DNA of 64,000 nucleotides, taken from the NCBI RefSeq assembly GCF_020567525.1, contig NZ_JAJCVI010000004.1, forward strand, positions 124,001-188,000, written 5' to 3'. Every line of letters begins with the position of its first letter. The stretch's first letter is position 1. The notes below the pieces were generated by a model. That model was not told where the DNA came from. It ran no database searches and was given only the letters and a program-made list of their open reading frames with translations. Positions 27,443 through 34,994 of the stretch are shown here, in pieces. This DNA comes from Halorubellus salinus (GTDB taxonomy: Archaea > Halobacteriota > Halobacteria > Halobacteriales > Natrialbaceae). Both the position numbers and the translations under genes were made by a program.

Positions 27443-28213
27443 TTAGCGCTCCTCGACGACGGCGCTACAGCGCAGACAGAGCACGGCCGGCGAGTGGTAG
27501 TTGACGTCGGTCGCATCGCAGGCGGGACACCGGTAGTTCGTGTTGTACTCCGTGGAGGCGCGTGCGGCGTGGAGCTTCCCCTCGCGGTCGCGAGCGGCGA
27601 CGAACTCCGGGACCTTCGACCGCAGGAAGCGCACGCGCCGACCGAGCGCGTCCCCGCCGGTCCCGTGGACGTCGTCCCACGCGACGTCGTCCGGCCGGGA
27701 GAGGTGCGTGAGGAGGTCGGTGCCGGCCTGCTGGATGGGGCGGGTCGTCGCGGCCGCCGGGTCGTCGACGGCGGCGTCCGCGTAGGCGTCGCGGGCGCGG
27801 TCGAACGCCGCGGCCGCCTCGTCGGGGTCGTCCGCGAGGACGCGACAGACGCCCACGAACTCCTCGCACGCGGCCTCGTCCACGCGCTCGCTCGCGACGT
27901 GGTCGCGGGCGTCCGCGGCGACGAGCGCCCCCTGGGCCGCGCGGTTCCGCGCCCGGTCGGTCGCGCCCGCGAGCCGATGGCAGACGCTCGCGCGACAGAG
28001 GTCCGCGACCGCCACGCCGACCTCGGTGCGGTCGCCGAACGCGCCGTACCCGAAGCCCTCGTAGCCCGCGAACGTCGCGAACGCCGCCTGCACGTACGCG
28101 TCCGCGGCCGCTCGCCAGTCCTCGCGAGCGAGCGCCAACACCGCCCGGTCGCCGTGCGGTCGGTCGGTTCCGTCACCACTGACGCCATCGCCGTCGCCAT
28201 CGGTCGAGGTCAC
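27443..28213 (-). CDS. Hypothetical helical-repeat protein with C-terminal zinc ribbon
   Basis: About 256 residues. The body is Ala/Asp/Arg-rich and helical, with TPR-like repeats (for example AREDWRAAADAYVQAAFATF and PDEAAAAFDRARDAYADAA). The C-terminus carries CPACDATD ... CLRCSAVVEE, a four-cysteine zinc ribbon. The combination suggests a scaffold that contacts nucleic acid or a partner protein, but I do not recognise the family. The start is uncertain: GTG at 28213 is chosen, with another in-frame GTG at 28255. Confidence 0.65.
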   Translation of the reverse strand: MTSTDGDGDGVSGDGTDRPHGDRAVLALAREDWRAAADAYVQAAFATFAGYEGFGYGAFGDRTEVGVAVADLCRASVCHRLAGATDRARNRAAQGALVAADARDHVASERVDEAACEEFVGVCRVLADDPDEAAAAFDRARDAYADAAVDDPAAATTRPIQQAGTDLLTHLSRPDDVAWDDVHGTGGDALGRRVRFLRSKVPEFVAARDREGKLHAARASTEYNTNYRCPACDATDVNYHSPAVLCLRCSAVVEER

Positions 28214-28275
28214 ACTCGTCGTTCGACTGGCGCGGGTACGTACGTTCGGAATCACACGAGGGCGCCGCTGTCCCC

Positions 28276-28331
28276 TGGTAGCGGTGGCGTCGTCGAGGCG
28301 GTCTGGTAGCGGTGGCGTCGTCGAGGCGGTC
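28276..28331. repeat. 28-bp tandem duplication beside pus10
   Basis: Two exact 28-bp copies (28276-28303 and 28304-28331), with cores tggtagcggtggcgtcgtcg, lie 6 bases beyond the pus10 stop in its direction of transcription. They do not include the stop codon itself. Confidence 0.8.
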
Positions 28332-28337
28332 GACGCG

Positions 28338-29651
28338 TTACTTGAGGTGGTCGTCGGTCGCGAACGCCTCGTCCTCGCCTTCGACGCTGAGGACGTCGAG
28401 CGCGGTGACGACGGCGTCGACGCCGAGCAGCCCGGCGAGACTCGGCTCGGTCCGGCCGTCGTCGCTGCTCACGAGCTCCTTGATGTAGAGCCCGCCCTCG
28501 CCGTGGACGTCCACGGTCGCGTGCGTCTCGTCCACCAGCTCCCCGCTCGCGGCGTACACCTGGCGGGTGCGGTCGATGCTCGCGCGCCGGTGGTCGACGC
28601 GCTGGGGCGTGTGCTGGGTGATGGTCGCGCCCTCGAGGTCCTCGAGCGCGCCCTCGAGTTCGTCGGCGGTCACGGGCGCGCCGAACTCGACCTCGGCGCG
28701 GTACGTCTTCGACGCGTCGAGCTCCTTCACGCGCTCGACCATGTCGTGCTCGGCGAGCGCCAGGTCCTGCACCGCGACCGCGCCGTCCGCCGCGTCGTTG
28801 ATCTCCTCCTCGAGCGCGTCCACGTCGACGTCGCGCACGCCGGGGTGTTTCACCTCGACGACGAACGGTCGGCCGTCGCCGAGCATCAGCGCGTCGACGT
28901 CCTCGCGGCCCGCGCCGTGGAACACCGCCTCCGAGCCGTCCATCGCCTCCAGGACGTGCGGGGCGACGTACCCCTCGACGCTGTCGTCGTAGAGGTAGCC
29001 ACTTCCGCCGCAGTGGTCGCAGGGCTCCTCGCCGTCGTCGCCGAGTTGCTTCCCGCTCGCGCCACACTCGCGGCACGGCCACTCCGTCTGCGGGATGTCC
29101 CGCTCCAGTTTCTTGTACCGCCCGTAGACGAACGCCGGGTTCACCTGGACGTCGACCGCGTGCGTCGACGGGTCGGCGTCCGCCGCGTCCAGGTCGAGGA
29201 TGGCGAGCACGTCCGGCCGGTCGAAGTCCACCTCGGTCTCGGTGAGACGACCGAAGCGCTTCCCGACCTCGCGGTTGAACTCGGACTTGAACAGTTCGCC
29301 CGCGTCCGGCTCCATGCCGGCGTCCTCGCGCAGGAGGCGGTCGTTCTCCTCGACGAGCGGCGGCGCTCGCGTCCCGACCTGGTACGTCGCGAAGTCGACG
29401 CCCTCGACGCTCTCGGCGGCGAGCTCGGCGTAGTCGTCGTACTGGCCGGTGAGGCCCTCGCACACCCAGCACGCGTCGCGCTCGGGTGGCTCGTGGGGGT
29501 CATCGTCGGCGAGCGCGACGGCGACGCGCAGGCTCTTCCCGCGCTCGTCGTTCGTCAACCCGAAGCTCCGGTCCGCGAACGGCCGGCCGAGGCACGCGTC
29601 ACAGAGCGGCCCCGTCGCGAGCAGGTCGCGCGCGGTAGCGAGTACGTCCAT
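28338..29651 (-). CDS. pus10: tRNA pseudouridine(54/55) synthase Pus10
   Basis: A 437-residue Pus10. The N-terminal accessory domain has a zinc-binding arrangement: CDACLGRPF near residue 17, CWVCEGL near 61, and a second set CRECGASG ... CDHCGGSG around 190-215. The catalytic PUS domain contains HGAGREDVDALMLGDGRPF (near 245), in which Asp of the RxDxD-type motif attacks uridine. In archaea this enzyme makes pseudouridine at tRNA positions 54 and 55. It is divergent from trmY (start-to-start gap 137 bp), whose product methylates the same pseudouridine-54. Confidence 0.94.
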   Translation of the reverse strand: MDVLATARDLLATGPLCDACLGRPFADRSFGLTNDERGKSLRVAVALADDDPHEPPERDACWVCEGLTGQYDDYAELAAESVEGVDFATYQVGTRAPPLVEENDRLLREDAGMEPDAGELFKSEFNREVGKRFGRLTETEVDFDRPDVLAILDLDAADADPSTHAVDVQVNPAFVYGRYKKLERDIPQTEWPCRECGASGKQLGDDGEEPCDHCGGSGYLYDDSVEGYVAPHVLEAMDGSEAVFHGAGREDVDALMLGDGRPFVVEVKHPGVRDVDVDALEEEINDAADGAVAVQDLALAEHDMVERVKELDASKTYRAEVEFGAPVTADELEGALEDLEGATITQHTPQRVDHRRASIDRTRQVYAASGELVDETHATVDVHGEGGLYIKELVSSDDGRTEPSLAGLLGVDAVVTALDVLSVEGEDEAFATDDHLK

Positions 29652-29788
29652 TGGGAGAACGCAAGCGTTCACGGCGTTAGTTCCTTGCCATCTCGGGCGC
29701 GGCGACCGGCCGGGAGTCAACGACCTCGGACGCGGCAGTCGGTGGTGATTCCGCACCGCTTTTCGCGCCCGCGGTCCTCCGCGAGCAC

Positions 29789-30385
29789 ATGAGACAGTTC
29801 GTCGTCGTCGCACACGACGCCCCCACCGACCCCGACTTCTCGCTTTCCGCGCTCGGGAGCGACGCGGGCCGCATGGACCTGCTCGCACGCTGCCTGAACG
29901 CCGGCCTCCTCGCGAGCCACGGCATCCGCGAGGACGCGAAAGTGCACCTCGTCCTCGGCGACGCGTACACCGTCAGCGTCGACGGGGCGACCGTCCGGAA
30001 CCTCCATCCCGACGAGCGCTCGATCGCCGCACTCGTCCGGAACGCGCTCGAATCACGCGAGGACGCCATCGGCCACCAGCCCGCGACGCCCTCGCCCGGC
30101 ATCGAGGTGTACCGGATGGGCCTCGAGGCGACGCTCGACCGGCTCGCGCGCGACGGGACGGTCGTCGCGCTCCACGAGGACGGCGAGCCCGCGAACGAAC
30201 GCGAACCACCCGCGCACCCGGTGTTCGTGCTCTCCGACCACCGCGACTTCACCGACGACGAAGCTGCGACGATAGCCGACGCGGCCGACGTCCGCCTCCG
30301 CCTCGGCCCCACCGTCCTCCACGCCGACCACTCCATCACCGTCGCGCACCACTACTGCGACACCGACGGCTACCGCGAGTTCTGA
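29789..30385 (+). CDS. trmY: tRNA pseudouridine(54)-N1-methyltransferase TrmY
   Basis: A 198-residue SPOUT-class methyltransferase (MRQFVVVAHDAPTDPDF, ending HHYCDTDGYREF). TrmY uses S-adenosylmethionine to methylate pseudouridine-54, giving the m1-pseudouridine that archaea carry in place of ribothymidine. The knot region SDHRDFTDDEAATI and a C-terminal segment LGPTVLHADHSITVAHHY are visible. It lies divergently beside pus10, which makes its substrate base, and shares an intergenic promoter region with it. Confidence 0.94.
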   Translation: MRQFVVVAHDAPTDPDFSLSALGSDAGRMDLLARCLNAGLLASHGIREDAKVHLVLGDAYTVSVDGATVRNLHPDERSIAALVRNALESREDAIGHQPATPSPGIEVYRMGLEATLDRLARDGTVVALHEDGEPANEREPPAHPVFVLSDHRDFTDDEAATIADAADVRLRLGPTVLHADHSITVAHHYCDTDGYREF

Positions 30386-30477
30386 CCGCCGTCACGCCAC
30401 CGCACCGCCCGTCACGTCACCTCGTTTCCACGAACGCGAGGGGCAAAACTAAGGCGCGCGTCGTCCAACCCGTGGCC

Positions 30478-30819
30478 ATGTCAGACCTTCCTTCGGGCGA
30501 AGCGGACGGCTCGACGCCAGACACACCGCAGTCCGTCAGGGACGCGCTCGGCGCGCTCGAGGACGACGACGACGTCCAGCTCCGCACCGAGTTCGGCGAC
30601 GAAGGCCCGCGCGCCGGCGAACGCTACGAGTTCAGTGGGACCGTCGACCGCGCCACCACCGACGCCCTCGGCGCCAGCCAGGCGCTCGTCGACGCCGACG
30701 ACGGCGAACGCTACCGACTCGCCGAATCCTACACCACCGGCCAGGTGCGCGCCACGCGCCTCACCGCCGGCAACGAGAAGGAGTACGTCGGCGTCGTCAC
30801 GCGACTCGACGGCAACTGA
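30478..30819 (+). CDS. Small hypothetical acidic protein
   Basis: A 113-residue soluble protein rich in Asp/Glu. A disordered-looking N-terminus (residues 1-35) is followed by a small beta-rich domain (GERYEFSGTVDRAT ... EKEYVGVVTRLDG) of OB-like appearance. The family is not recognised. ATG at 30478 is chosen over a GTG two codons upstream. The last codons and stop lie inside a 34-bp tandem repeat. Confidence 0.65.
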   Translation: MSDLPSGEADGSTPDTPQSVRDALGALEDDDDVQLRTEFGDEGPRAGERYEFSGTVDRATTDALGASQALVDADDGERYRLAESYTTGQVRATRLTAGNEKEYVGVVTRLDGN

Positions 30820-30925
30820 ATCGACTCAGGGCGAGCGACTCGACGGCGACCGAATCGATTCAGGGCGAGTGACTCGACGGCGACCGAATCGATTCAGGGC
30901 GAGTGACTCGGTGGCGCCTGAATCG
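30803..30925 (+). repeat. 34-bp tandem repeat across a stop codon
   Basis: Copies start at 30803, 30837, 30871 and 30905 (period 34 bp). The first contains the final codons and TGA of the 113-residue gene. The middle two differ at one base, and the last has decayed. The array fills most of the gap to the halorhodopsin gene. Confidence 0.9.
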
Positions 30926-30964
30926 CACGGCGATTGAAGCAGTTCACGAGGGGCGAGTCGACTG

Positions 30965-31801
30965 TCAGTCGTCGGCGGGAGTGGCGCCCGCTGCCGCGCC
31001 GGCGCCGGGCGTCGCGACGGTGTCCTCGTTCGCCGCCACCCAGCGGAGCAGGAGGAACGCGAACACGTACTTCGCGAACACGTCGAGCGCGGAGTACCCC
31101 CACGAGGTGACGCCGACGGACTGGACGAGCGCGAGGCCTTCGACGCCGAGCGCCCAGATGATGGGGTACCCGAGCCAGAGGACGACCGTCAGCACGCGGA
31201 GCGTCCCGAATATCTCGTCGGTCCCGGCTTGCTTCGCGGCTGCGGGCCACTCGGTCAGGAGCGCGTAGAGGACGACGACGAAGAACGCGCAGCTGACGAC
31301 GTAGAACAGCCAGCGGAACGCGAGCGAGGACGTGACGAGTGCGGCCGCGAGCCCAGTGACGCACATCCCGATGTCGGCGGCGACGACGGTGAGGAGGCTA
31401 CTCCTGTCGACGTCCGCGAGCGTGCCGAGCGCGACGAGGATCATCGGCGTGGACAGCGCCCACGTGAGGTACCGGCCCCATTGACTCATCACTTCCTCGC
31501 CGGCGAGCGCGTGCCCGGTCGGCATCTCGATGAACCCGACGGTCAGTCCGGACGCGAGCCCGAGGTAGCTCGAGATGGAGACGAGCGGTATCATGAGGGT
31601 CGCGCCCCAGATCATCCGGGCGCGAGTGCTCGTGACGTTCCGCCCCATGTACACGAACAGGAGGATGGACGCGCCAGCGAGCGCGATGTTCACCCAGAGC
31701 GACGAACTCAACAGGACGTCGTCCTGGATCTGCGAGAACGCGTCCGATTGGGTTGCTTGCAGCACGAGACCAGCCACGTTCCCGGTTATCGCCGATGGCA
31801 T
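30965..31801 (-). CDS. hop: Halorhodopsin, light-driven chloride pump
   Basis: A 278-residue seven-helix retinal protein. Helix C reads RYLTWALSTPMILVALG, placing Thr-Ser-Ala at the positions occupied by Asp85-Thr89-Asp96 in bacteriorhodopsin: the TSA signature of inward chloride pumps. The retinal Schiff-base lysine is Lys244 in DVFAKYVFAF. It would import chloride in light, supporting osmotic and energy balance. No bop, bat or carotenoid (brp/blh) gene is nearby. Two GTGAGACA direct repeats flank the TATA-like box just upstream. Confidence 0.95.
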   Translation of the reverse strand: MPSAITGNVAGLVLQATQSDAFSQIQDDVLLSSSLWVNIALAGASILLFVYMGRNVTSTRARMIWGATLMIPLVSISSYLGLASGLTVGFIEMPTGHALAGEEVMSQWGRYLTWALSTPMILVALGTLADVDRSSLLTVVAADIGMCVTGLAAALVTSSLAFRWLFYVVSCAFFVVVLYALLTEWPAAAKQAGTDEIFGTLRVLTVVLWLGYPIIWALGVEGLALVQSVGVTSWGYSALDVFAKYVFAFLLLRWVAANEDTVATPGAGAAAGATPADD

Positions 31802-31814
31802 ACGTCCTATATTC

Positions 31815-31842
31815 GTGAGACAAAACAATAAGTGGTGAGACA
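31815..31842 (-). promoter_or_regulatory. Halorhodopsin promoter with paired GTGAGACA repeats
   Basis: On the plus strand GTGAGACA occurs at 31815-31822 and 31835-31842, exactly 20 bp apart (two helical turns). Between them (caataag, 31826-31832) lies the TATA-like box of the leftward halorhodopsin gene, about 25 bases from its start codon. The arrangement looks like an operator overlapping the core promoter. Confidence 0.5.
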
Positions 31843-31946
31843 GGAGACGCGGCTTTCCGGTTCTCTCGACGACGAGCACCGACCGACGGACACTCCCGAG
31901 CGAAGAAGCGCCCGCCCGGCATCGCACCGCCACGGCAACGCCCCCT

Positions 31947-31968
31947 CGAACTTTCGGAAGTCTTAAAG
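31947..31968 (+). promoter_or_regulatory. Promoter of tRNA-Pro
   Basis: A cgaactttcgg element (31947-31957) and TATA box cttaaag (31962-31968) precede the mature tRNA 5' end (31995) by 27 bases. The identical TATA heptamer is the invariant core of the three repeats at 63.3-63.7 kb. Confidence 0.5.
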
Positions 31969-31994
31969 ACACCGCGGCGTCTATCTGTATGTGC

Positions 31995-32067
31995 GGGCCG
32001 GTGGGGTAGCTTGGTATCCTTCGGCCTTCGGGTGGCCGTAACCACGATTCAAATTCGTGCCGGCCCA
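31995..32067 (+). tRNA. tRNA-Pro (anticodon CGG)
   Basis: A 73-base tRNA without encoded CCA. The acceptor stem gggccgg pairs with ccggccc (7 bp), with discriminator A at 32067. The anticodon stem cggcc/ggccg encloses the loop ttcgggt, giving anticodon CGG with the expected U33 and G37. The T arm is cacga-ttcaaat-tcgtg. There is no intron. It reads CCG proline codons, frequent in this GC-rich genome. Confidence 0.95.
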
Positions 32068-32150
32068 CTACCTTTCCCGCATCTTCAACGACTCCGCAGC
32101 GACGGCTGTGTGGATAGCCGCAACCCTGTTCTCACGAGCGAGCCCACGGG

Positions 32151-32182
32151 CCTCGCGTGATTCGAATCCGAGTCTGGCCCAG
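32151..32182 (+). other. Possible tRNA 3'-end remnant
   Basis: The stretch gcgtgattcgaatccgagtc followed by tggccca resembles the T loop (TTCGAAT) and 3' acceptor of a tRNA. The end ctggccca could pair with the tRNA-Pro 5' strand with one G-U pair. The T stem is broken, so this is not a functional tRNA. It lies about 115 bp after tRNA-Pro and could be the trace of an old attachment-site duplication. Evidence is weak. Confidence 0.3.
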
Positions 32183-32239
32183 GCCGCCCGCACTCTCACT
32201 GGCATCGAGTCGCCCGGTTCCGCGGTTCGGGACGGCGCG

Positions 32240-32635
32240 TCACGAATCCGCTGCGGCGTCGAACTGGCTCTCTGCGGGCGCCACCGTCTTCCAGTCGTAG
32301 ATGCGGCCGTAGTGCTCGATGGCGTCTCGCGTCGTGGGGCCTTTCACGTCGATCCACCCGCGCCGTGGTCCGGCGTAGTGTCGGGCCTGGCCGTCGCCGT
32401 CTCGCAGTCGGCAGTGGATCCCGTCGCCGACGTCGAACACCACGATGGCACCTGACTCCCAGGCGTCGACGCAGCTGTCCTCGGACCGGGTTCTGAACGC
32501 CGGGAGCCAGTCGGCGTTCATGGCCCGGAGTCGGCGCGCGAGCGACCGGTGCAGTCGCTCGAACAGGCGGCGTTCGTGGTGGTCGTTCGTCGGGTATCGG
32601 TCGCCGGGGGTGGACGTCGCTTCTGAGGAGGCCAT
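32240..32635 (-). CDS. Hypothetical haloarchaeal protein
   Basis: A 131-residue soluble protein. A basic, His-rich N-terminal third (HHERRLFERLHRSLARRL) precedes a compact domain (WESGAIVVFDVGDGIHCRLRD) ending at FDAAADS. The family is not recognised and no catalytic motif is visible. It sits directly downstream of the possible tRNA remnant, so it could be part of acquired DNA, although its base composition does not stand out. Confidence 0.55.
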   Translation of the reverse strand: MASSEATSTPGDRYPTNDHHERRLFERLHRSLARRLRAMNADWLPAFRTRSEDSCVDAWESGAIVVFDVGDGIHCRLRDGDGQARHYAGPRRGWIDVKGPTTRDAIEHYGRIYDWKTVAPAESQFDAAADS

Positions 32636-32905
32636 GACTGTGCGTGGTAGTCGATTCGACCGGACCGCATCTAAGTCCTCGACTGGTATCTCGGTTCGTT
32701 CCTGGCGTCGTATCGAGTCTCGATTCCGACGACGCCACCGGTCCTCGCACCTCCCGTCTCCCGTCGAGGTTCGAGGCGGACGCGGTCACGGCATCGCGTC
32801 TCGATTCGGTCGGACCGGGGCGTACACGGCCGCGTCGGCGTCCGCGTTCTCGCTCGCCGGGGGCGACGGCGTCGCGGTTCTTGCCGGTGGTTCGGGTCCG
32901 TGGAG

Positions 32906-33370
32906 CTACTGGGGCGTGTCGTCGCTGTCGGACGCTTCTCGCTGGTCGTGGACGGCTACGCGGATGTCGTGGGCTTCGTCGACGCTGACGTGGTCGAAGG
33001 GGTAGGTGGTGCCGTCGGCGTCGATCCGGAGTCGTTGGCGGTTCGAGAGGAACGCCTTGCCGGCGACGTAGATGGTGGCGAGTATGGCGATGGCGGTGGG
33101 GATGGTCGCGATGGGGTTGGCGAAGGCGTAGCTGGCGACGGTGGCGGCTGCGGCGAGCGCGCCGAAGCCGACGTAGTCGTCGAGGCGGTCGGTTGGGTCG
33201 CTGGCGTGGGAGACGGCGGTGACGGCGTCGACGTCAACGCGGACGAAGCCGTTTGCGTCGTCGTGCTCGAACGCGATGCGGTCGGGGGTGACGACGAGTT
33301 CGCCGAGGTCGTCCGCGTAGGCGGCGCGGGTGCGGGCGAGGACGTCCGTGTCGTCGGGGAGGGTACGCAT
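32906..33370 (-). CDS. Hypothetical membrane protein with PH-like domain halves
   Basis: A 154-residue protein. The N-terminal ~50 residues (LGELVVTPDRIAFEHDD) and the C-terminal ~45 (NRQRLRIDADGTTYPFDHV) look like two halves of a small beta-barrel, interrupted by a hydrophobic hairpin of two helices (about residues 62-105). This resembles bPH-type membrane proteins of haloarchaea, but that is inference. The start at 33370 (MRTLPDD) is preferred to one nine codons upstream. Confidence 0.6.
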   Translation of the reverse strand: MRTLPDDTDVLARTRAAYADDLGELVVTPDRIAFEHDDANGFVRVDVDAVTAVSHASDPTDRLDDYVGFGALAAAATVASYAFANPIATIPTAIAILATIYVAGKAFLSNRQRLRIDADGTTYPFDHVSVDEAHDIRVAVHDQREASDSDDTPQ

Positions 33371-33464
33371 GTCGGCGTGGACTGGTGGCGTCGGCAAAAG
33401 CGTGGTCGTCTCACGTCGCTCGTCTCGCGGCGTTCGTCGCTCGTCACTTTCCTCTCCCGTCGCG

Positions 33465-34259
33465 TCACTCGGGTGCGAGCGGCGCGATGGCGACGTCGCC
33501 GGCGAAGTCCGCGAGGACGTCTGTGAACGCGTCGGGGTGCTGGATAGGGGTCCGGTGGTCGCCGTCGATGCGGACGAGGTCGGCGTCGACGCGCTCCGCG
33601 AGTTCGCGGGCGTGGGATTCGAACGCTTCGTCGGTGCCGTGGACGATGCGCGTCGGGCCGTCGTACGTCTCGACGATCGGCCAGGTGTCCTGGAAGGCGG
33701 AGGCGCGCATGCCGTCGGCGAGCGCGGTGGCGGGGTTGTGGGTGTCGACGTCGTCGGGCGGGCGCTGGTCGTCGCGGACGTCGCCCGTCAGGTCGTCGAG
33801 CCAGTTCGTCGCGCGCTCGGAGTGCCCGATGGCGTCGATGACCGGTGAGAGCGCGGTCGAGACTGCGCTCACGGCGAGTCCGGGCACGGAGCGGAAGTCG
33901 GTCGCGGCGCCGGCGAGCACGAGGCCGTCGACGCGCTGCTGGTGGGCGACGGCGGCGTGGAGTGCGACGTATCCGCCCAGCGAGTGGCCGGCGACGACGC
34001 CGCGTTCGGTCGCCTGGAGGACGGCGCCGACGTCGGCGACGGCGCTCTCGAACGCGAACGACGGGTCGGGGTGCGTGCCGTGTCCGGGGAGGTCGACGGC
34101 GACGACGTGGTGGTCGTCGGCGGCGAGCTGGCGGGCGTGAGGCGTCCAGGCGTACCGGGTGGCGCCGGCTGGCGGGAGGAGGACCACGGTCGGGTCTCGC
34201 TGGTCGCCGAACGCGCTGGCGTGGTCGAGCACGCGAGGGGCGACGAGCGGGCGCGACAA
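33465..34259 (-). CDS. Alpha/beta hydrolase
   Basis: A 264-residue hydrolase with the nucleophile elbow AGHSLGGYVA (Ser near residue 93), oxyanion-hole region LPPAGATRYAW near 28, DLPGHG near 57, a late Asp in VHGTDEAFE near 208, and a His near 235 (GDHRTP). No signal peptide. It is the third gene of a tight operon with the ring-cleaving dioxygenase and the MhqD-like hydrolase (gap 4 bp). That placement suggests a role in clearing aromatic or quinone-derived products, although the substrate is not shown. Confidence 0.82.
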   Translation of the reverse strand: MSRPLVAPRVLDHASAFGDQRDPTVVLLPPAGATRYAWTPHARQLAADDHHVVAVDLPGHGTHPDPSFAFESAVADVGAVLQATERGVVAGHSLGGYVALHAAVAHQQRVDGLVLAGAATDFRSVPGLAVSAVSTALSPVIDAIGHSERATNWLDDLTGDVRDDQRPPDDVDTHNPATALADGMRASAFQDTWPIVETYDGPTRIVHGTDEAFESHARELAERVDADLVRIDGDHRTPIQHPDAFTDVLADFAGDVAIAPLAPE

Positions 34260-34263
34260 AAAG

Positions 34264-34992
34264 CTAGGCGCGGTCGCCGGCGGCGTCGACGAGCGCGCCG
34301 ACGCGAGCGAGCGCGTCGTCGGTGACCTCGTGGCCGACGCCCTCGGCGATCCGGACGTCGACGTCTGCGTCCCGGTCGCGGAACGCGGCCGCGGTCGCGT
34401 CGACGCGCGCCCGGGGAAGGTGGGGGTCGTCGTCGCCGACCGCGAGCAGGACGGGCGTCTCCGCGAACCCGCCGCCCGTCGAGCCCGCGGTGGCTTCGGC
34501 GTCGTCCGCGGCCGGGTCGATGTCGATGGCGGCGCCGCTGAGGAGGGCGACGCCGCCGTATCGCCGCGGGTTCGCGAGCGCGTACTCGGCGGCGACGGTC
34601 GCGCCCTGCGAGAACCCGGCGAGGACGACGTGCTCGCGGGCGACGCCGAAGTGGTCGACGGCGTGCGCGACGAGGGCGTCGACGACCGCGATCGCCGAGG
34701 AGAGGTCGGGTTCGTTGCGCTCGCGGTCGGCGGTCGTGGCGTGAGGGTACCAGCGACTGCGGTGCGCGTCGGGCGCGAGGAAGGTCGCGCCGTGGCGGTA
34801 CGCGGGGTCGAGGAGGTTCACGACGCCCTGCGCGGTCGCGCCGCGGCCGTGGAGCGCGAGCACGACGACCTCGGTCGCGCCGCGCGGCGCGCCCGCGGTG
34901 ACGACCGGTTCGCCGCCGTGGGGCGGTGGTGCGCTCGCGGTCGGCGACGGCGGTGCGGTCGGCGTCGCCGCAGTGGAGTCGTCGTCGGACAT
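34264..34992 (-). CDS. Phospholipase/carboxylesterase-type hydrolase (MhqD-like)
   Basis: A 242-residue alpha/beta hydrolase of the phospholipase/carboxylesterase family. Motifs: ALHGRGATAQGV (near residue 47), the nucleophile elbow LAGFSQGATVA near 120 (Ser), GDDDPHLP near 185 (Asp) and GVGHEVTD near 220 (His). It starts 2 bases after the dioxygenase stop. In Bacillus the dioxygenase MhqO and hydrolase MhqD work together in resistance to quinones and other electrophiles, and this pair looks equivalent. The Pro/Ala-rich N-terminus (residues 8-30) is probably flexible. Confidence 0.82.
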   Translation of the reverse strand: MSDDDSTAATPTAPPSPTASAPPPHGGEPVVTAGAPRGATEVVVLALHGRGATAQGVVNLLDPAYRHGATFLAPDAHRSRWYPHATTADRERNEPDLSSAIAVVDALVAHAVDHFGVAREHVVLAGFSQGATVAAEYALANPRRYGGVALLSGAAIDIDPAADDAEATAGSTGGGFAETPVLLAVGDDDPHLPRARVDATAAAFRDRDADVDVRIAEGVGHEVTDDALARVGALVDAAGDRA

Positions 34993-34994
34993 CG

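Noticed and set aside
32130-32182. A second complete tRNA after tRNA-Pro
   Set aside because: No matching 5' acceptor strand or D arm can be found and the T stem does not pair; only a possible remnant is reported.
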